Assembly: GCA_026936325.1 (NCBI GenBank)
Contig: JAPTHN010000038.1
Coordinates: forward strand, 3,962,452 to 4,026,451
Direction: 5' to 3'
Origin: Platynereis dumerilii
Taxonomy: Eukaryota; Annelida; Polychaeta; Phyllodocida; Nereididae
Length of the DNA stretch: 64,000 bases
The notes under the pieces were generated by a model. It saw nothing but the letters and a program-made list of their open reading frames with translations, ran no database searches and was not told where the DNA came from. Made by a program: the position numbers and the translations under genes. How positions within the stretch are numbered: position 1 is the stretch's first letter; each line of letters opens with the position of its first letter. Below are positions 42,230 through 53,719 of this stretch, piece after piece.

Positions 42230-44013
42230 TAGGGGAGAGCGGCACACAGTTAGACGGTAGGCACAGTGAGACAAAGCCCGCGACTAGCTGGTATTGTTTA
42301 CAGATCAACCCTCTCTAGGATAGAACAAAAAGTAGATAAGTGATAGACTGTCCTATATCCGGAATGCCTACACAGCATATCAAGAGTTCAATTTCAATAT
42401 TTTGGTTTTTAACTAGTAAAAGTAAATAATTTTGCTAAACGACTTTTTGTTAGAATTCCCGAGAAAAATGGTATAATGCAAATCAATTGCCAGGGATTCA
42501 AACCTTCATTATTGTCTTTGTTTAGTGAGATGATGAACCACAATACAGGCATCCAGGTTTCAAAAATCTTATAAAGAGAGCTGTGTGGGGCACAGTGAGA
42601 CAGTTTGAGGCGGGGCACAGTGAGACACTGCAGAATACACTCGAAACGACCTGAATGTAATGCATAGCTCACAATTCACTTTTTAAAACAAAATGCTTGC
42701 TGTTAACTACTGATTTTAGTGAGTCACATCCAAAGGGAAGCATCAGAAAGAATTTTAATTAGTATGTAACAGGTGGGGCAGGTTAAATAAGTCGTGCATG
42801 TGTCCTGTGAGATGCTCAAACAAGGATCTAAAAAATCACCTAATCAGCTGCTTTTATAAGAGTACAGTAGTTTCTGCAGCAACAATTGATAGAACAATTC
42901 CTGAGGATTGGCGGTTATGGCAGTAGGTGCCCTGCCTCACTGTGCCCCACCAGCTTCTCACTGTGCCCCACCCACGGGGCATAGTGAGACACTCAATGAG
43001 CATGGATATAACTCAAAATTACTGCAAATCCGTAAAAGGTAGGAACCTGAAACTACTGGACCATATATAGCCAACGTCATTATCTATAATGTGGACCTGA
43101 TCTCATTTAAGGTGACTCAAGCGTGGTACACTGCACATACTTCTGAGCAGCCTGGTTGCCTAGCAACATAGCGTCACAACTGCTGCAGGCCCTGAAACAG
43201 TTGTGACGTTACCATTTTCTGTTCTCTTTTTTTTAACAGCATGGCAGCCAGTAATTTGCTATTTAAATGAGATCTAATGCAGCTAGAAGCATAATTATTT
43301 TTTTATTGAAAGCAGTAACATCTATTCTATGCTACTTTTAAGTTTCAGCTTCTCAGCTTTATCCAAAAAATATTCTCAGTTAATTTCAGTCAACTGTGTC
43401 AAAAATTGTCTTTATTTATTCAAATTGACATTGGCACAGTCATGGTACTGCAGTAAAAAATGACTCGGTGAAATTTTTTTATTTTTTGCCATTTGTTTGA
43501 CAATAACTTGTTTATGATATATGCTAATTTTTAAAAAAATCTGTATGATCGTTTTCCTAAAATTTGATTACTGCCAAAATTGATGCATGCAAAATCTGCA
43601 ATTAATTAGTGTGTTGGAGCCCTTTGAGCTCTTACAGAAAAAAGTATTTTAACCCTTTTCTTCAAATTTATGGCAAATGTATTGGTGTAAATCCTTGGGA
43701 AGGCATTTCTGACGTTTTTGTGTGACAAATGCATGTAATGCTTTATTCTGTGGTACATAACCAAAAACTCAATTTATGACTTTTAAGCAGTCATCAGGCA
43801 AAACATGCCGTTACCATGGCAACCAAACGAGTCGGTGAAATTTTTTTATTTTTCATTTTTGAAATGTATAGGTCCCATAGAGTACCTGTGCAAAATTTTA
43901 GAAAAATCTGTATGATCGAACCACCATGCTTGAGTCACCTTAACTCGTTACTGCCAGCATTTTGGAACACTCAAAAATAAAAAAAGTGTCTCACTGTGCC
44001 CCGATCTCCCCTA
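42230..44013. mobile_element. 1.8-kb TIR element with TAGGGGAGA ends, nest for another element
   Basis: The left end TAGGGGAGAGCGGCACACAG and the reverse complement of the right end (TAGGGGAGATCGGGGCACAG, then TGAGACAC) form the TIRs. The subterminal word GGGGCACAGTGAGACA is repeated in both orientations (42270, 42590, 42610, 42935-42992 and 43986). No transposase frame is seen. TAGGGG ends suggest a hAT-like or related superfamily, but flanks do not show a clear 8-bp duplication. A fragment of the same family lies at 23283-23400. The 43111-43939 element is inserted within it, so this one is older. Confidence 0.65.
43111..43939. mobile_element. 829-bp element flanked by TTAA, nested in the TAGGGG element
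   Basis: The ends GGTGACTCAAGCGTGGT and ACCATGCTTGAGTCACC are inverted. TTAA is present on both sides (43107-43110 and 43940-43943), as for piggyBac or Kolobok superfamilies. Inside, GACTCGGTGAAATTTTTTTA occurs at about 43461, and a near copy (AGTCGGTGAAATTTTTTTAT) at about 43831. X-box-like palindromes lie near both ends (GTTGCCTAGCAAC at 43155 and GTTACCATGGCAAC at 43810). No transposase frame is present, so it is non-autonomous. Confidence 0.75.
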
Positions 44014-44759
44014 AAGGACAATAGGAAGTCTTTAGACATTTAACTATAAAGGTTCTTAAAAAATATTATCTACCACAATGAATCAGGGAATAGGTAATTT
44101 TGATTGATTATAGTAATGTGTAGCCAGACAATTGGGAAATGAAGTAGTTACTACAAAAGGAAATATATCAACCTTGATTTTATAACACAATTATTTAGTA
44201 TAACCATCACCAACAGATGATGTTGCTGAATGCTTATTCTTCAAACATTGATTAAAACTTATTTCAATCATGTCACTATAATATAAAACCTACCAGTCCT
44301 TTCAGATATTTGCATGATTTTAAAAAAGCATAGATTCAAATTCGGAAGTGAACGTCTTGACCTTTAGAACTGCTTATATCCTAGGATTCACAATACCATC
44401 AACTGCTTTGGTTTTGCTTTTCCTGATTAAATTATTAAACAATGCATCACTATGCACCTTGAAGTAACCAATCAATTCTGTGTTCGATCCTCTCATTAGT
44501 GAGACATTTGTAATTCGAGAAACATTTCCGTATATAGGGTCGGTCGATCGTCTTATTCTGTGGGTTTATAATGCCCTCATTAATCCAAAATATCTCTCAT
44601 TCTATCCCAACTCCAAACATATGGACAACACATGATGTAACTGAAGTAAGAACTGTAGCTAGGATGTGACCTTTTCATAATTAACAGTTGTACAATAAGG
44701 TATACAATAGGGCTTACAGTATTAACTTCACAAGTGTTATACAGATATTTGCAATACTA
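44014..44759. other. Array background left of the young copies, no gene seen
   Basis: No gene was recognised and no clear match to the end of copies A or B, so the left border of the young duplication lies near 44760. Confidence 0.4.
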
Positions 44760-47062
44760 TGTCTTTGTGTTCTAGATGACATTGTTTAATCCATTAAGAA
44801 ATGATAATGAGTCTGAAATTGTGTTACAACGGAGTCCCTATCTTGCAATATATATTCTTATACAATGTGGTTCATCTTGTGAAATAGATAATTGAGAATT
44901 AAGACCTTATATTAAGATTGTTTGGGTGGTCAAATGGGTGGTCTTGACTGTGAGTGTCCACTGTATTGCTTTGCCATTAAGTTTAGATACCATCTGCCCC
45001 CAATATAGCAGTGGACTCAAAGTAGCTCCAAGGATTACACCTCATCACAGAGAAGCCTAAAGCATAAGCCCAACGATGCTCCCCCTAATTGGTAAAAAGT
45101 GGATTTATTATTTTCACAATACCCAGGATGACCGCATACAAAACTTGGATGCTGCACTCAAAAATAAGACTCATTTTATCATAACTAGGGCTCACAAGGG
45201 CCATTTGGTTTCACATATCTCCTGCACTTTTGTAGCCATAATGCTCCCTATCTTTGACGCTAATGACTACAGAATTGATGGCTTTATATCACTGCGCATC
45301 AAGAGAGGTTATCTACTTCTTGCCTAATAACACTTCAACAGGACATGATAACCAGGACTTGTATTTTAGCATCTTTATGAGGTTTCCATCGATGGCTGTC
45401 TGAGATGAAGCAATGAACATAAGTTGTGAGCTCATGCAAAAAATCCCTCTGTTTATATGTGGATAGATCAGTCTTATGTCCTGTTTGATATGAGCTGCAA
45501 TATTTCACTACATATGTATTCATGGTCAATCTAGGCTGCAAAATTGTTTGTATATGTCAGATATTTGATATTTTCCCATATGTATTTTCATGCATGTATG
45601 GAAGTGTTTGCAGCATACTTAAAAAGGCAAAGTTAGAATTGATATAGGGAGCTTTTTATCCGTTGAGAAATAGCCATCCCATCAGAAAACTGCCAAAGGA
45701 GCACCTGAATTTATTCATGTGTCTGGAAGGTTTTATGTAGTACAATGTTTGTATCGATCATCAAGTTATCCAAAGAATTGTTTTATATTATATCATCAAT
45801 CAAAATGGTTGATGATTTTTTTAATGAAATTTATCACAATTTCAGTAACTAAATGGGATTATGATTTGACACTGAGTTTTCCTAGTCTGTGTGAGAAACC
45901 TAAGCAGTATATATGCTAACATGGAAAATGCAGACTTCTTGATTATGCTCTTATGCATGGGCTGATTAAGGGGAGAAAAGAAATAATGATATACACTGAT
46001 CCCATCAGAGGAATCTTTCAATTACCCAACAAAGAGGCTTGTATGAGGAATTACCAATCTGATGTCTCATACACGTACAATGTATGACAAAATGCATACT
46101 GAGAAATATTTTTCAACATCTATTTATGTTTCTATCACTCCTGGTAAGGGTTTCTTTTTTTCACTTCTTTATTTTACTTTTATCAATTAATAGGTAATAC
46201 AATGTCAGCTGCATGCCTATTGTATTTCACTAAAACTTGGTCATTGGACCAGAATAGCAAAACTTATTGATTATCAGGGGTTCAGAATATCATAGGCATA
46301 TAAAATACCTGATTCAGATTCATAATTAACTGTCTCTACATTATATTAAGGTATAGAGCTGCACTTGTTAGGTTTAGTCTTTGCATAAAACTTCCAACCT
46401 CTACCTTATTTGTGGCAGTAATCTAATGTAAACATCAGCTCTCAAGATGAGATTTATATTACCTCCATCCCATGGGTTATCAATAGTAAATGTGTAAGTG
46501 TAAGATCGTTAATAGGCTGAAAATATCACAAAGTTCTTCAATCGACTTGATTGCAAACAAGTGTGATTTACAGTAAAAATTTGCATTGTCGTTAAAAAAG
46601 GTGTGAATAGCAAAAATATTCACTGAACAATTTTCCTATTTGCAATTAATTGTTTTCTTATGTATATAGGTATTACTATCTCGTGTTCTTGTATGGTTAT
46701 TGAAATTAGCAATTTTCAAAAGTGCCTTGCTGAGGTGTCAACATTTAGATCAACCATAATCAAAACATTTGGCAGAAGATTTGATACACCTAAATGTTAC
46801 ATTAAAAACGTGACTACAAGGTTCAATAGTCCAGTGTCAGCTGCCACTAAATTGAGCATCATGCACTTGACACCTGCCCAAATGAGCTGATACTTAAGAG
46901 CAGCTGCAAAGTCCTAGCTGACTCAAGGACACAACTGATCAATTACGGTCAAAGGTCAAGGATGCCAGCCATTGTTGAGACAGGCCAAGGCCATTTAATA
47001 GTACTAGAGTAACTGGAAATAAAACGCAATTGACAATTAAGGGTGAGATTCCAACCCATGCC

Positions 47063-47720
47063 CCTAAAGCCCCTTTCCCAGTGGACACTTTGGCCTGCGT
47101 TTGGGGAGGCAGCCACAAAACGCAGTGGATCCGCTATGGCTCATGCAGTGATAGGCAGAGCTACGCAAAGATATACAAGGGAAGGCAGTAAAATGCATGC
47201 AAACGTGTATAGCTATGCAGTGAAGGCAAAAAAATTAAACATGCTTAATTTGAAAGCAGAAGGACTGCGTTTTAATCTTGTATGCAAAGATATGCAGAAC
47301 TATTTGCAGGCATATGTCAAGAAATGCAGTCTTATGTGCACATATGTAATGGGTTTGCAACCATGCGCATTCATATGCATCATTATGCATTGATATGCAA
47401 GTAAACTGGAGTTTTAATACAAATTTGTTGATTTTTAGGTGATGTAAGAGGCTGCTCCTTTGAACAAAAGACTACAAATGCAGTCATATGTACTGATATG
47501 TATCTCAATGCAACCGATTTGTGGAGCAATTGCAGGCCTATGCCAACCCATTGCATAACCATGCATCATTATGCAGCTTCTGCGCATTCCATCAATTTTA
47601 AAATGTGGTTATCCAGGCCCAAAAGAAACGTGTCCCATCTGCATTTGAGTGCATTTTCTTATTTTTACCATTTTGCAATGAAACGTGACTATATGTATCC
47701 AGTGGGAAAGGGGCTTTAGG
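47063..47720. mobile_element. 658-bp TIR element in copy A, absent from copy B
   Basis: The left end CCTAAAGCCCCTTTCCCAGT, then GGACAC, is matched by the inverted right end (ending GGGAAAGGGGCTTTAGG). Copy B has no such sequence at the homologous site (around 56810-56825). The interior is crowded with ATGCA, TATGCA and GCATA words in both orientations (for example 47190-47400 and 47535-47585). Dense subterminal words are typical of transposase-binding arrays in non-autonomous DNA elements. A 116-codon frame at 47043-47393 spans the left end and is not conserved. The target-site duplication could not be settled. Confidence 0.75.
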
Positions 47721-47841
47721 ACCTAGTGCTTGTATGCCCATGAGCGCTTAGACTCTCAACAATTTAGCCTCTATGCCATTCAAATCAATTACTTAATTGG
47801 CTCTTCATATTATTTTCTCTACCCCAATGTACGCTGTAGTT

Positions 47842-48260
47842 CTATGAATGTGCAAATTGTGCATTAAGAACAGGTCTGTTAATTGATGTAGTAATTTCGA
47901 TATTCACAGATTTAATCCAAATCATGAAACTGAAGACTTTGGCAAACTTCTTGATAAAGACTTCTTGAAACTCATTTCCACTTTTCAATTTCTCGGCTAA
48001 TAAATTCCATCTGCCTCGAACAGTTTTCTGCTTTAGCAGGAATTGCTTAATTTCGACCATTCACTTCCAGCTGGGGGATAAATCACTTTGCCAAAGCGTT
48101 TCCTGGCTCAGCTGTATTTACTCAGCCATCCAATAAAAGTCTATTGGACTACAAAAATGTGGAAGCTGAAGGTTGCTGTTGTGACCTTGATGTCATCTTA
48201 GCAGAAATGCTGAAATAAAAATATCAATTCGTAACTATTTATTATTAATGAAACAATTTA
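47842..48260 (+). repeat. Copy A landmark L2 with conserved left neighbour
   Basis: The sequence is nearly identical to 57209-57411 plus 59869-60085 in copy B, where it is split by the hAT-like insertion. A minus-strand 72-codon frame (ending near the FAHS peptide) is preserved in both copies because they are young. It has no known domain. Confidence 0.7.
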
Positions 48261-48779
48261 AAAGTCTGCATTGATAATGTAATTTCTCTGAGATTTTGCA
48301 AGAAATGCAATAGGTTGCAATTGTGTCAAAATTATGGACTCACATATCACACCTAAATTACAAGAATCGTAGAATCTTAGAAAAACTATGTGATTTGGTC
48401 AGCTTTTACCTTCGTTGGCAACTGATTCAACTGAATGCCATTATAAGCCTGCTTTCTGCTTTTTTTAAAAATTTGATTACAGATCTTGTTAAATTGTTTT
48501 ATATACACTACCCTAAATTCTGTACTTTAACCGGGACAATATCGGTCAGTAACAGACACAGTGGGAAGGATAAACCGTCTGTACCTACAATGACTGAATG
48601 GCCGAATGGGGCTCAGAAAGGCTCGAAAAACAAGATTTCTCCGAACTTTGTTCAGTAATCTGAGATGATAATATATAACTTTTGCAGGAGTCTGAGATGA
48701 TATATTACTTATGCAGGAGGTCACAAAGCATTTTGAGAAAAGGTCTAGCAATCTCGCAGGCTTCCTATATATAGCCCCT

Positions 48780-49080
48780 CGGATAGCTCACTGCTCCAGG
48801 TTAATGGTTTTGTGAACTCCTGTAATTGGCAGAACTGTGAGTAATTGGTGTGGCATTGTGTAAATGTCATATCAAGCGTTTCCTTCCTTCTGTCTGACTT
48901 GTCAAACAAGTCTGGACAGAAGTGAGGTCTTGGAGTACTTGTCTGCTTCTGAGCAATCTGTCGATAATGTCATAATGGAATATACATTGGCATAGCACAA
49001 TACCCTTTTTGACATTTCCTCCTAAAATAGTGCATTTGGCAATCATAATACTGATCTATGATAGTTCACAAATGAAGAAC
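48780..49080 (+). repeat. First sub-repeat of copy A
   Basis: The order CTGCTCCAGGTTAATGG, GTAATTGGCAGAACTGTGAG, GTGGCATTGTGTAAATGTCA, TGTCTGACTTGTCA and GTCTGGACAGAAGTGAGGTC is repeated with changes at 52929-53100 and 53740-53950. After removal of inserts the sub-repeats are about 0.8 kb apart. Confidence 0.6.
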
Positions 49081-49082
49081 TA

Positions 49083-49639
49083 CAGGGTGGTCAAGAAAAA
49101 ACTTTACTCTCTTTCTTTGGCATAGTTCTATAAAATTGTCTGTTATTACTATCCAGTCTTTTCCCATGTAAAGAGGATAGTCATGGGGACATATTATCCG
49201 CAGTTTTTTCTCCTGGGACAAAATGTGTAATCTTGAGCTATGATTTTGCAGAAATAAAAAAAGGCTATTTGCACACATCTTGCTGTCCTGAATGCAAGGC
49301 ATTGTCATCAATTCAAATATTTTACTATTGCTTTACTATTCTTACAGTTACTAAGAGTTCTTCAGAGGTGCTTGGTCCCAGGATTTCAGCTCTCTTCGAG
49401 TGAAACCAAGTCCAATGGGGACCTTGAAAGAGAAGAAGGTTGATAGAAATTTCAAGCTACCATAGTTTGTCAAAATGTGTCTTCTGTCGTAATGCCTTAT
49501 TAAAATTAGAATCAAGAGTAGCAACATATTGCTGAGATTCCTACCTGAACTTCATGCAAGAATGAGACTGATTGGTTAAGAACTCACTGAGTTGTGCCTC
49601 AAGGGCCAAAGACTGTAAAGTTTTTTCTTGACCACCTTG
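49083..49639. mobile_element. Mariner-like MITE, copy A
   Basis: The termini CAGGGTGGTCAAGAAAAAAC, then TTTAC, and the inverted end GTAAAGTTTTTTCTTGACCA, then CCTTG, are flanked by TA. The same element sits at the same place in copy B (60811-61373), so it was inserted before the A/B duplication. CAGGGTGGTC ends with a TA target fit Tc1/mariner. No transposase frame remains. Confidence 0.8.
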
Positions 49640-51290
49640 TATTGCTGGTTTTCATTTTTTCCCTCTTTACTGATCTTCTGCTTAATTTTTTTAAACTTTA
49701 TATTCTTGGTAAGTGCAAATTGCAAAATGGATAATTCTGATTTGGACTATGCCTTACACAATTTTCAGGAAATAATTTAATAATGGTGAGATATTATTTA
49801 ATTTAAGGAACAGAGGTCTGAATTAGTAAAACCTTAGTCATACATTCGATTTTTCCATCATAACGTACAAGCTTTTAAGTATTTAAAAATCTCCCTCTAC
49901 AGAATGACAGACAACCTGACTGCAGCAAAACCAATCTGTCTACTATAGAATATTAGTATCACTTTGAGCCTGGGGCTTTTTAGGTGTCAAAGGAAATCAT
50001 TTCTTCTTTTTTCATGAGTCAGCCTCAGATAATAAACTGCTTTTCTCAGGGAATTATGGAAGCACTTTCTTGTGAAGAAGGGATCTTGCAGACTTTTCTA
50101 CACAGCCACAACTGCCCCAGATTAACGATTTTTTATTACTTTAGAGAACACACAGAAAAAAAACTTGGTTTTTTGGGGTTTTCTACATAATCATTTGAAT
50201 GTATAAACAACTAAATGGATAAAACGGGTTAATTATGGTTTGTTAAAAAATCAAATGAATCATTTAAAAACCAGTTTGGTTAAAACGGGTTTATTGGGGT
50301 TTTATAAAAAATCACTTGGATATTTACAAAACCAGTAATGATTAAAATGGTTTTATTGCAAACCAAATGAATACTTAAAACACCATGTGTCCAGGTTCAT
50401 TGATCTTTAACATTGTTCATCGAACATGTTAAATGAAGAGGCAAGGACATCCTGGTTTATCATCAGTTGACAAGGTAGGAATTTTGTGATAAATTTTCTT
50501 TTAGTTTATGAGCTGCATGAGAACATTCGCTAACATTTATTCGACAAAAAAGTCACTCTATTTTATGTATATATCTTAGGCCTTTGTTCAGAGAGTGTGC
50601 ACATTTTTAAAAACTGTTAGTTGCTGGTGATCAATTATCTCAATTAAGTAATGATTATATGGTTTTTGATCATCATCCAGAAATCACAATGGAAACAATT
50701 TTTATAATTGACATTTAAAGCTGCAAGTGGATCTCTTAGGTTACAGTTTGTGATGTGTACTGTACATGATGTTGTTAAATCATATATTTCATTGGCCAAT
50801 GCTTCATAGTCTATCACACAAGACTTAAGATTTTTAGGTAAAAATGTATTCACGATTCACCTTTGAATATGGATAACTTAAATAAGACATTCGGTATAAT
50901 TTCATACATAATATTACTCTCATCTAATCACCTCAAAAAAGATAGGGTATATGACAGAAAAGCTTCAGTAATCTAAATGATTATTTTTATGGGCTATTTT
51001 CCAAGGTTGCTTGTAACACATAGTAAGAATTTCATTCCTTTCTCTGCATGAGACATCAGCTGATGTCACAGAAATTGTCTTGACATCTGTCTGACGTCAG
51101 GTTATTTTAATACATAGTAAGAATTGTTTTTCAATAGATTGTGCCTAACAAGATACTTATTTCTGTTTCAGCTTTTACGTGAATTTAAGCTCATCTGACC
51201 ATTGGAACTGGACGAGCTTATCACCTGAACAGCTCTGGATAGGTCTCAGGAATCATCCCTAAAAAAACTCTTCTCAGACCCGGATTGGTG

Positions 51291-52002
51291 ATGCCCTTGA
51301 GGCAGACGAGTGAAAAGGTGGGTCTCTGTTTCTGTTTCTGTGCACTGTTTAATGTTATCTTTCTCTTAATCCTTAAATGAAGGGCATCACATGTCACAAA
51401 TTCTTTGTTTAGCTTTTTTGCATAGCTAGCAAAGATGCACATATCATCATGAGCAAATGACAGCTGTTTTGTATTTGAGCTCTCTTTCCTAGCTTTTTAG
51501 AGATTAGAGATAATGAAACCAATGGATTGACTGACATAAAATATGCCATAAAATTGAGTCAATTTCAAATTAGAACTACTGTATGTATGGCAAAAATGAT
51601 GTAATGTTGTGAAGAGTGTTTCAGAATCAGACAAGAAGTTAAAACTCATTGTTTCAATCAATATAGCCCAATAAGGTGCTGCAGAGGCGTAAAACACAAA
51701 CACAACTCATTGTTTCAATCTGTTCATGAAACCAATGCAATAGACACTGCGTAATATCATGTTTATGAACTTATGAAAAGTAACATGGTGATTGCTTGTA
51801 TTTTCAGGAAGCCAAGTGCTCAACAGCAAACCTTGAAGAATCGTGGTCCATCTCAAAGCCCACTGGACATACGTCAGCGGCAGTCAGCATTCCAGATGAT
51901 AACAGTGTGGGCCTTTGCCTGGTTCTTTCTTGCGTTAATGCTTGTTACCGGGTGTACGACATCCAGTGTTCACCATCATTTATAGGAACATTTTCAAGTT
52001 AA
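51291..52002 (+). CDS. Candidate two-exon mini-gene (73 residues) inside the insertion
   Basis: A coding sequence can be read as 51291-51317 joined to 51808-52002. The first exon could begin after an acceptor TTTCTGTTTCAG ending at 51171, and its donor is AAAAG/GTGGGT at 51317. The second exon follows TATTTTCAG at 51807. The splice joins in phase 0 and gives MPLRQTSEK then EAKCSTANLEESW..., ending SPSFIGTFSS. Poly(A) signals AATAAA follow at 52253 and 52257. Another frame of exon 2 (starting KPSAQQQTLKNRG) contains a hydrophobic stretch, WAFAWFFLALMLV, and also stays open. No homologue is recognised. It could be a captured host exon pair, a non-coding transcript or chance. Confidence 0.3.
51660..51703 (+). 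mobile_element. 44-bp LINE 3'-end insertion with 17-bp target-site duplication
   Basis: AACTCATTGTTTCAATC occurs at 51643-51659 and 51704-51720. Between the copies lies AATATAGCCCAATAAGGTGC, then TGCAGAGGCGT and an AAAACACAAACAC tail. The block matches the 3' terminus of the ORF1-only LINE at 12369-12470 (minus). It is an extreme 5' truncation product of target-primed reverse transcription. Confidence 0.85.
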
Positions 52003-52252
52003 TGGACTATTACATTGCATTCTTCATGGACTATTGCATCAAAAAATGTATCATATCAGCATGAGAATATCTAAATATGAAAATATGTATTTTATTTGTT
52101 TTTTATGTGTTTTGTGGTTTCCTGGTGTTTATATTTGAAAATTTGAATAGTAGTTATACACTTGTTATTTCTTCCTACATTTATATATATATTTTTATGC
52201 ATGCTAATTTCATTTTCTTCTTGTTTGAAGTTCTATAAATAGATTATATATG

Positions 52253-52262
52253 AATAAATAAA
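52253..52262 (+). terminator. Overlapping AATAAA poly(A) signals
   Basis: AATAAATAAA gives two overlapping hexamers 250 bp after the candidate stop codon. This supports a transcript end on the plus strand but is not proof in AT-rich DNA. Confidence 0.35.
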
Positions 52263-52928
52263 GTCCAATGCCTTTCTATTTTCGTTCTGCTTGGATGTAT
52301 TTTTCCCCTGTGTGCTCAAAATATACAAAAAAGGAAAGATGAGATTTGTCAATAAAAACCAGAATTTTTTTTTTTTGTACGAAACACCAATGGTGAGGTT
52401 TAAAAAATCGTACCTGGATATTTGAAAGTCTTATCGCGGTTTTCCAGCAAAACAGCTAACGTTTTATTTAAATTATTGATAAGGTTATGAAAGCCCTATG
52501 GGAATGATGAGCCTATCCAATTGATTACTAGAAAAACCCATTTTGGTTTAATATATGCTCCATGATGGAATAATGTAAATCCAGTTATGGATATTTGTAA
52601 AACCTAAAAAGGGTGAATATTTACTTCACTTGGTTTCTATAAAAACCAAAGATGAATATGTACAAAACCAGGTAATGAAATATTTGATTATTTTATAAAC
52701 CACAAATGGTTTAATAAAAACCAGAAAATTGGTGTTGAACAGGCCTTCATAGGTTTCTTGATAAACCACTAAAGGTTTTATATCATTCCAAAGTGGATTT
52801 TAAGATTATGGTTTTTTTAAACATCCACATCAAGAGGGTTTTTTAACAAACCAGAAGTGGTTTTATACTGGTGACAAGCCAAAAAAACCACATATGGATG
52901 TTTGTGTAACCTTTTTTTCTGAGTGTGA

Positions 52929-53160
52929 ATGGCTCAACAGTGGGTAATTTGTGTCACATCGTGTAAGTATCAGGTCAATACTTTGGCCTCTTTTTGTCTT
53001 ATTTACCACTCAAGTCTGGACATATATATATGTGACATGTTTGATTACTTATCCAGCTCTTAGCAATCTGCCAGTCATGTCATTCACATCAAGTTATGTA
53101 ATTAGTCATTTAGTTTTGTTGAATGTACCAATTTTAAAATCATAACAGTTTTGTTTTCGG
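52929..53160 (+). repeat. Second sub-repeat of copy A
   Basis: GGCTCAACAGTGGGTAATTT, GTGTCACATCGTGTAAGTAT and ACTCAAGTCTGGACATATAT follow the sub-repeat order. The counterpart in copy B is at 61891-62110. Confidence 0.6.
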
Positions 53161-53700
53161 ATGCTAATCTACCAATAATCTCATCAAACATCCAGTTGCT
53201 ATTTATAATAATAATAAAGATGCGTAATTCATGAAATCATCCATGTGATTTCATGCATGGTTTGTGGTCTCGAGGCAAATGGAATATCTGTTAACACAAC
53301 ACAACGCCTTTTTTCGACAATTACCAAGACCTAAAAGGAGTGGAATTCATGAGTCATACTGATTTACGATTAGACAAATGAAGAACTACTTTTTCTGGTC
53401 TGTTTTCCCCTTTTTCCCAGTCTCCTGTTCTAAATTGTGCAACTTTGCCAAAAATGGATAGCTCTGATTAGGGCTAAGCTTTTCCCGTCTTTTCCAAAGA
53501 ATTTTTCATTCAATAACTGTGGGATATTATTAACTTTAAGGTACAGAGAAGGTCTGATTCAATAATACCTTAGCCATCAATCTTAATTAAAGCAAGATGC
53601 GCAAGTTATGAAATATTGAAACATTTATTTATTTATTTTTTCTGAAATCAGCTTCAGATGATAAACTGCTTTTCTCAAGGAATCACATATTGTGGGGAAG
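53161..53700. other. Copy A background, no gene seen
   Basis: The stretch is collinear with 62111-62690 in copy B. No gene is seen. Confidence 0.45.
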
Positions 53701-53719
53701 GAATGAATAGACTGCCACA

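Larger units (their letters stand above)
50148..52926. mobile_element. 2.78-kb insertion in copy A with ACACWCAGAAAAAAA ends
   Basis: Copy B reads straight through the site (TTTAGAGAATGGCTCAAC at about 61883-61900). In copy A the sequence TTTAGAGA is followed by 2779 bp and then GAATGGCTCAAC, giving a GA duplication (or GAA if the element starts one base later). The ends ACACACAGAAAAAAAACTTG and the reverse complement of the right end (ACACTCAGAAAAAAAGGTTA) are related TIRs. AAAACC/GGTTTT words fill 50160-50390 and 52360-52915. The family is uncertain; a CAC start with a 2-3-bp duplication would suit CACTA-like elements. The middle (50400-52270) holds unrelated sequence with exon-like features and a LINE micro-insertion. 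Confidence 0.8.

Noticed and set aside
47043-47393. 116-codon frame at the A-specific TIR element
   Set aside because: It crosses the element's end into flanking DNA and is absent from copy B.
47842-48060. 72-codon minus frame repeated at 57209-57424 as a conserved gene
   Set aside because: Both copies belong to the young duplication, so preservation is expected without selection; the second is also cut by an insertion.
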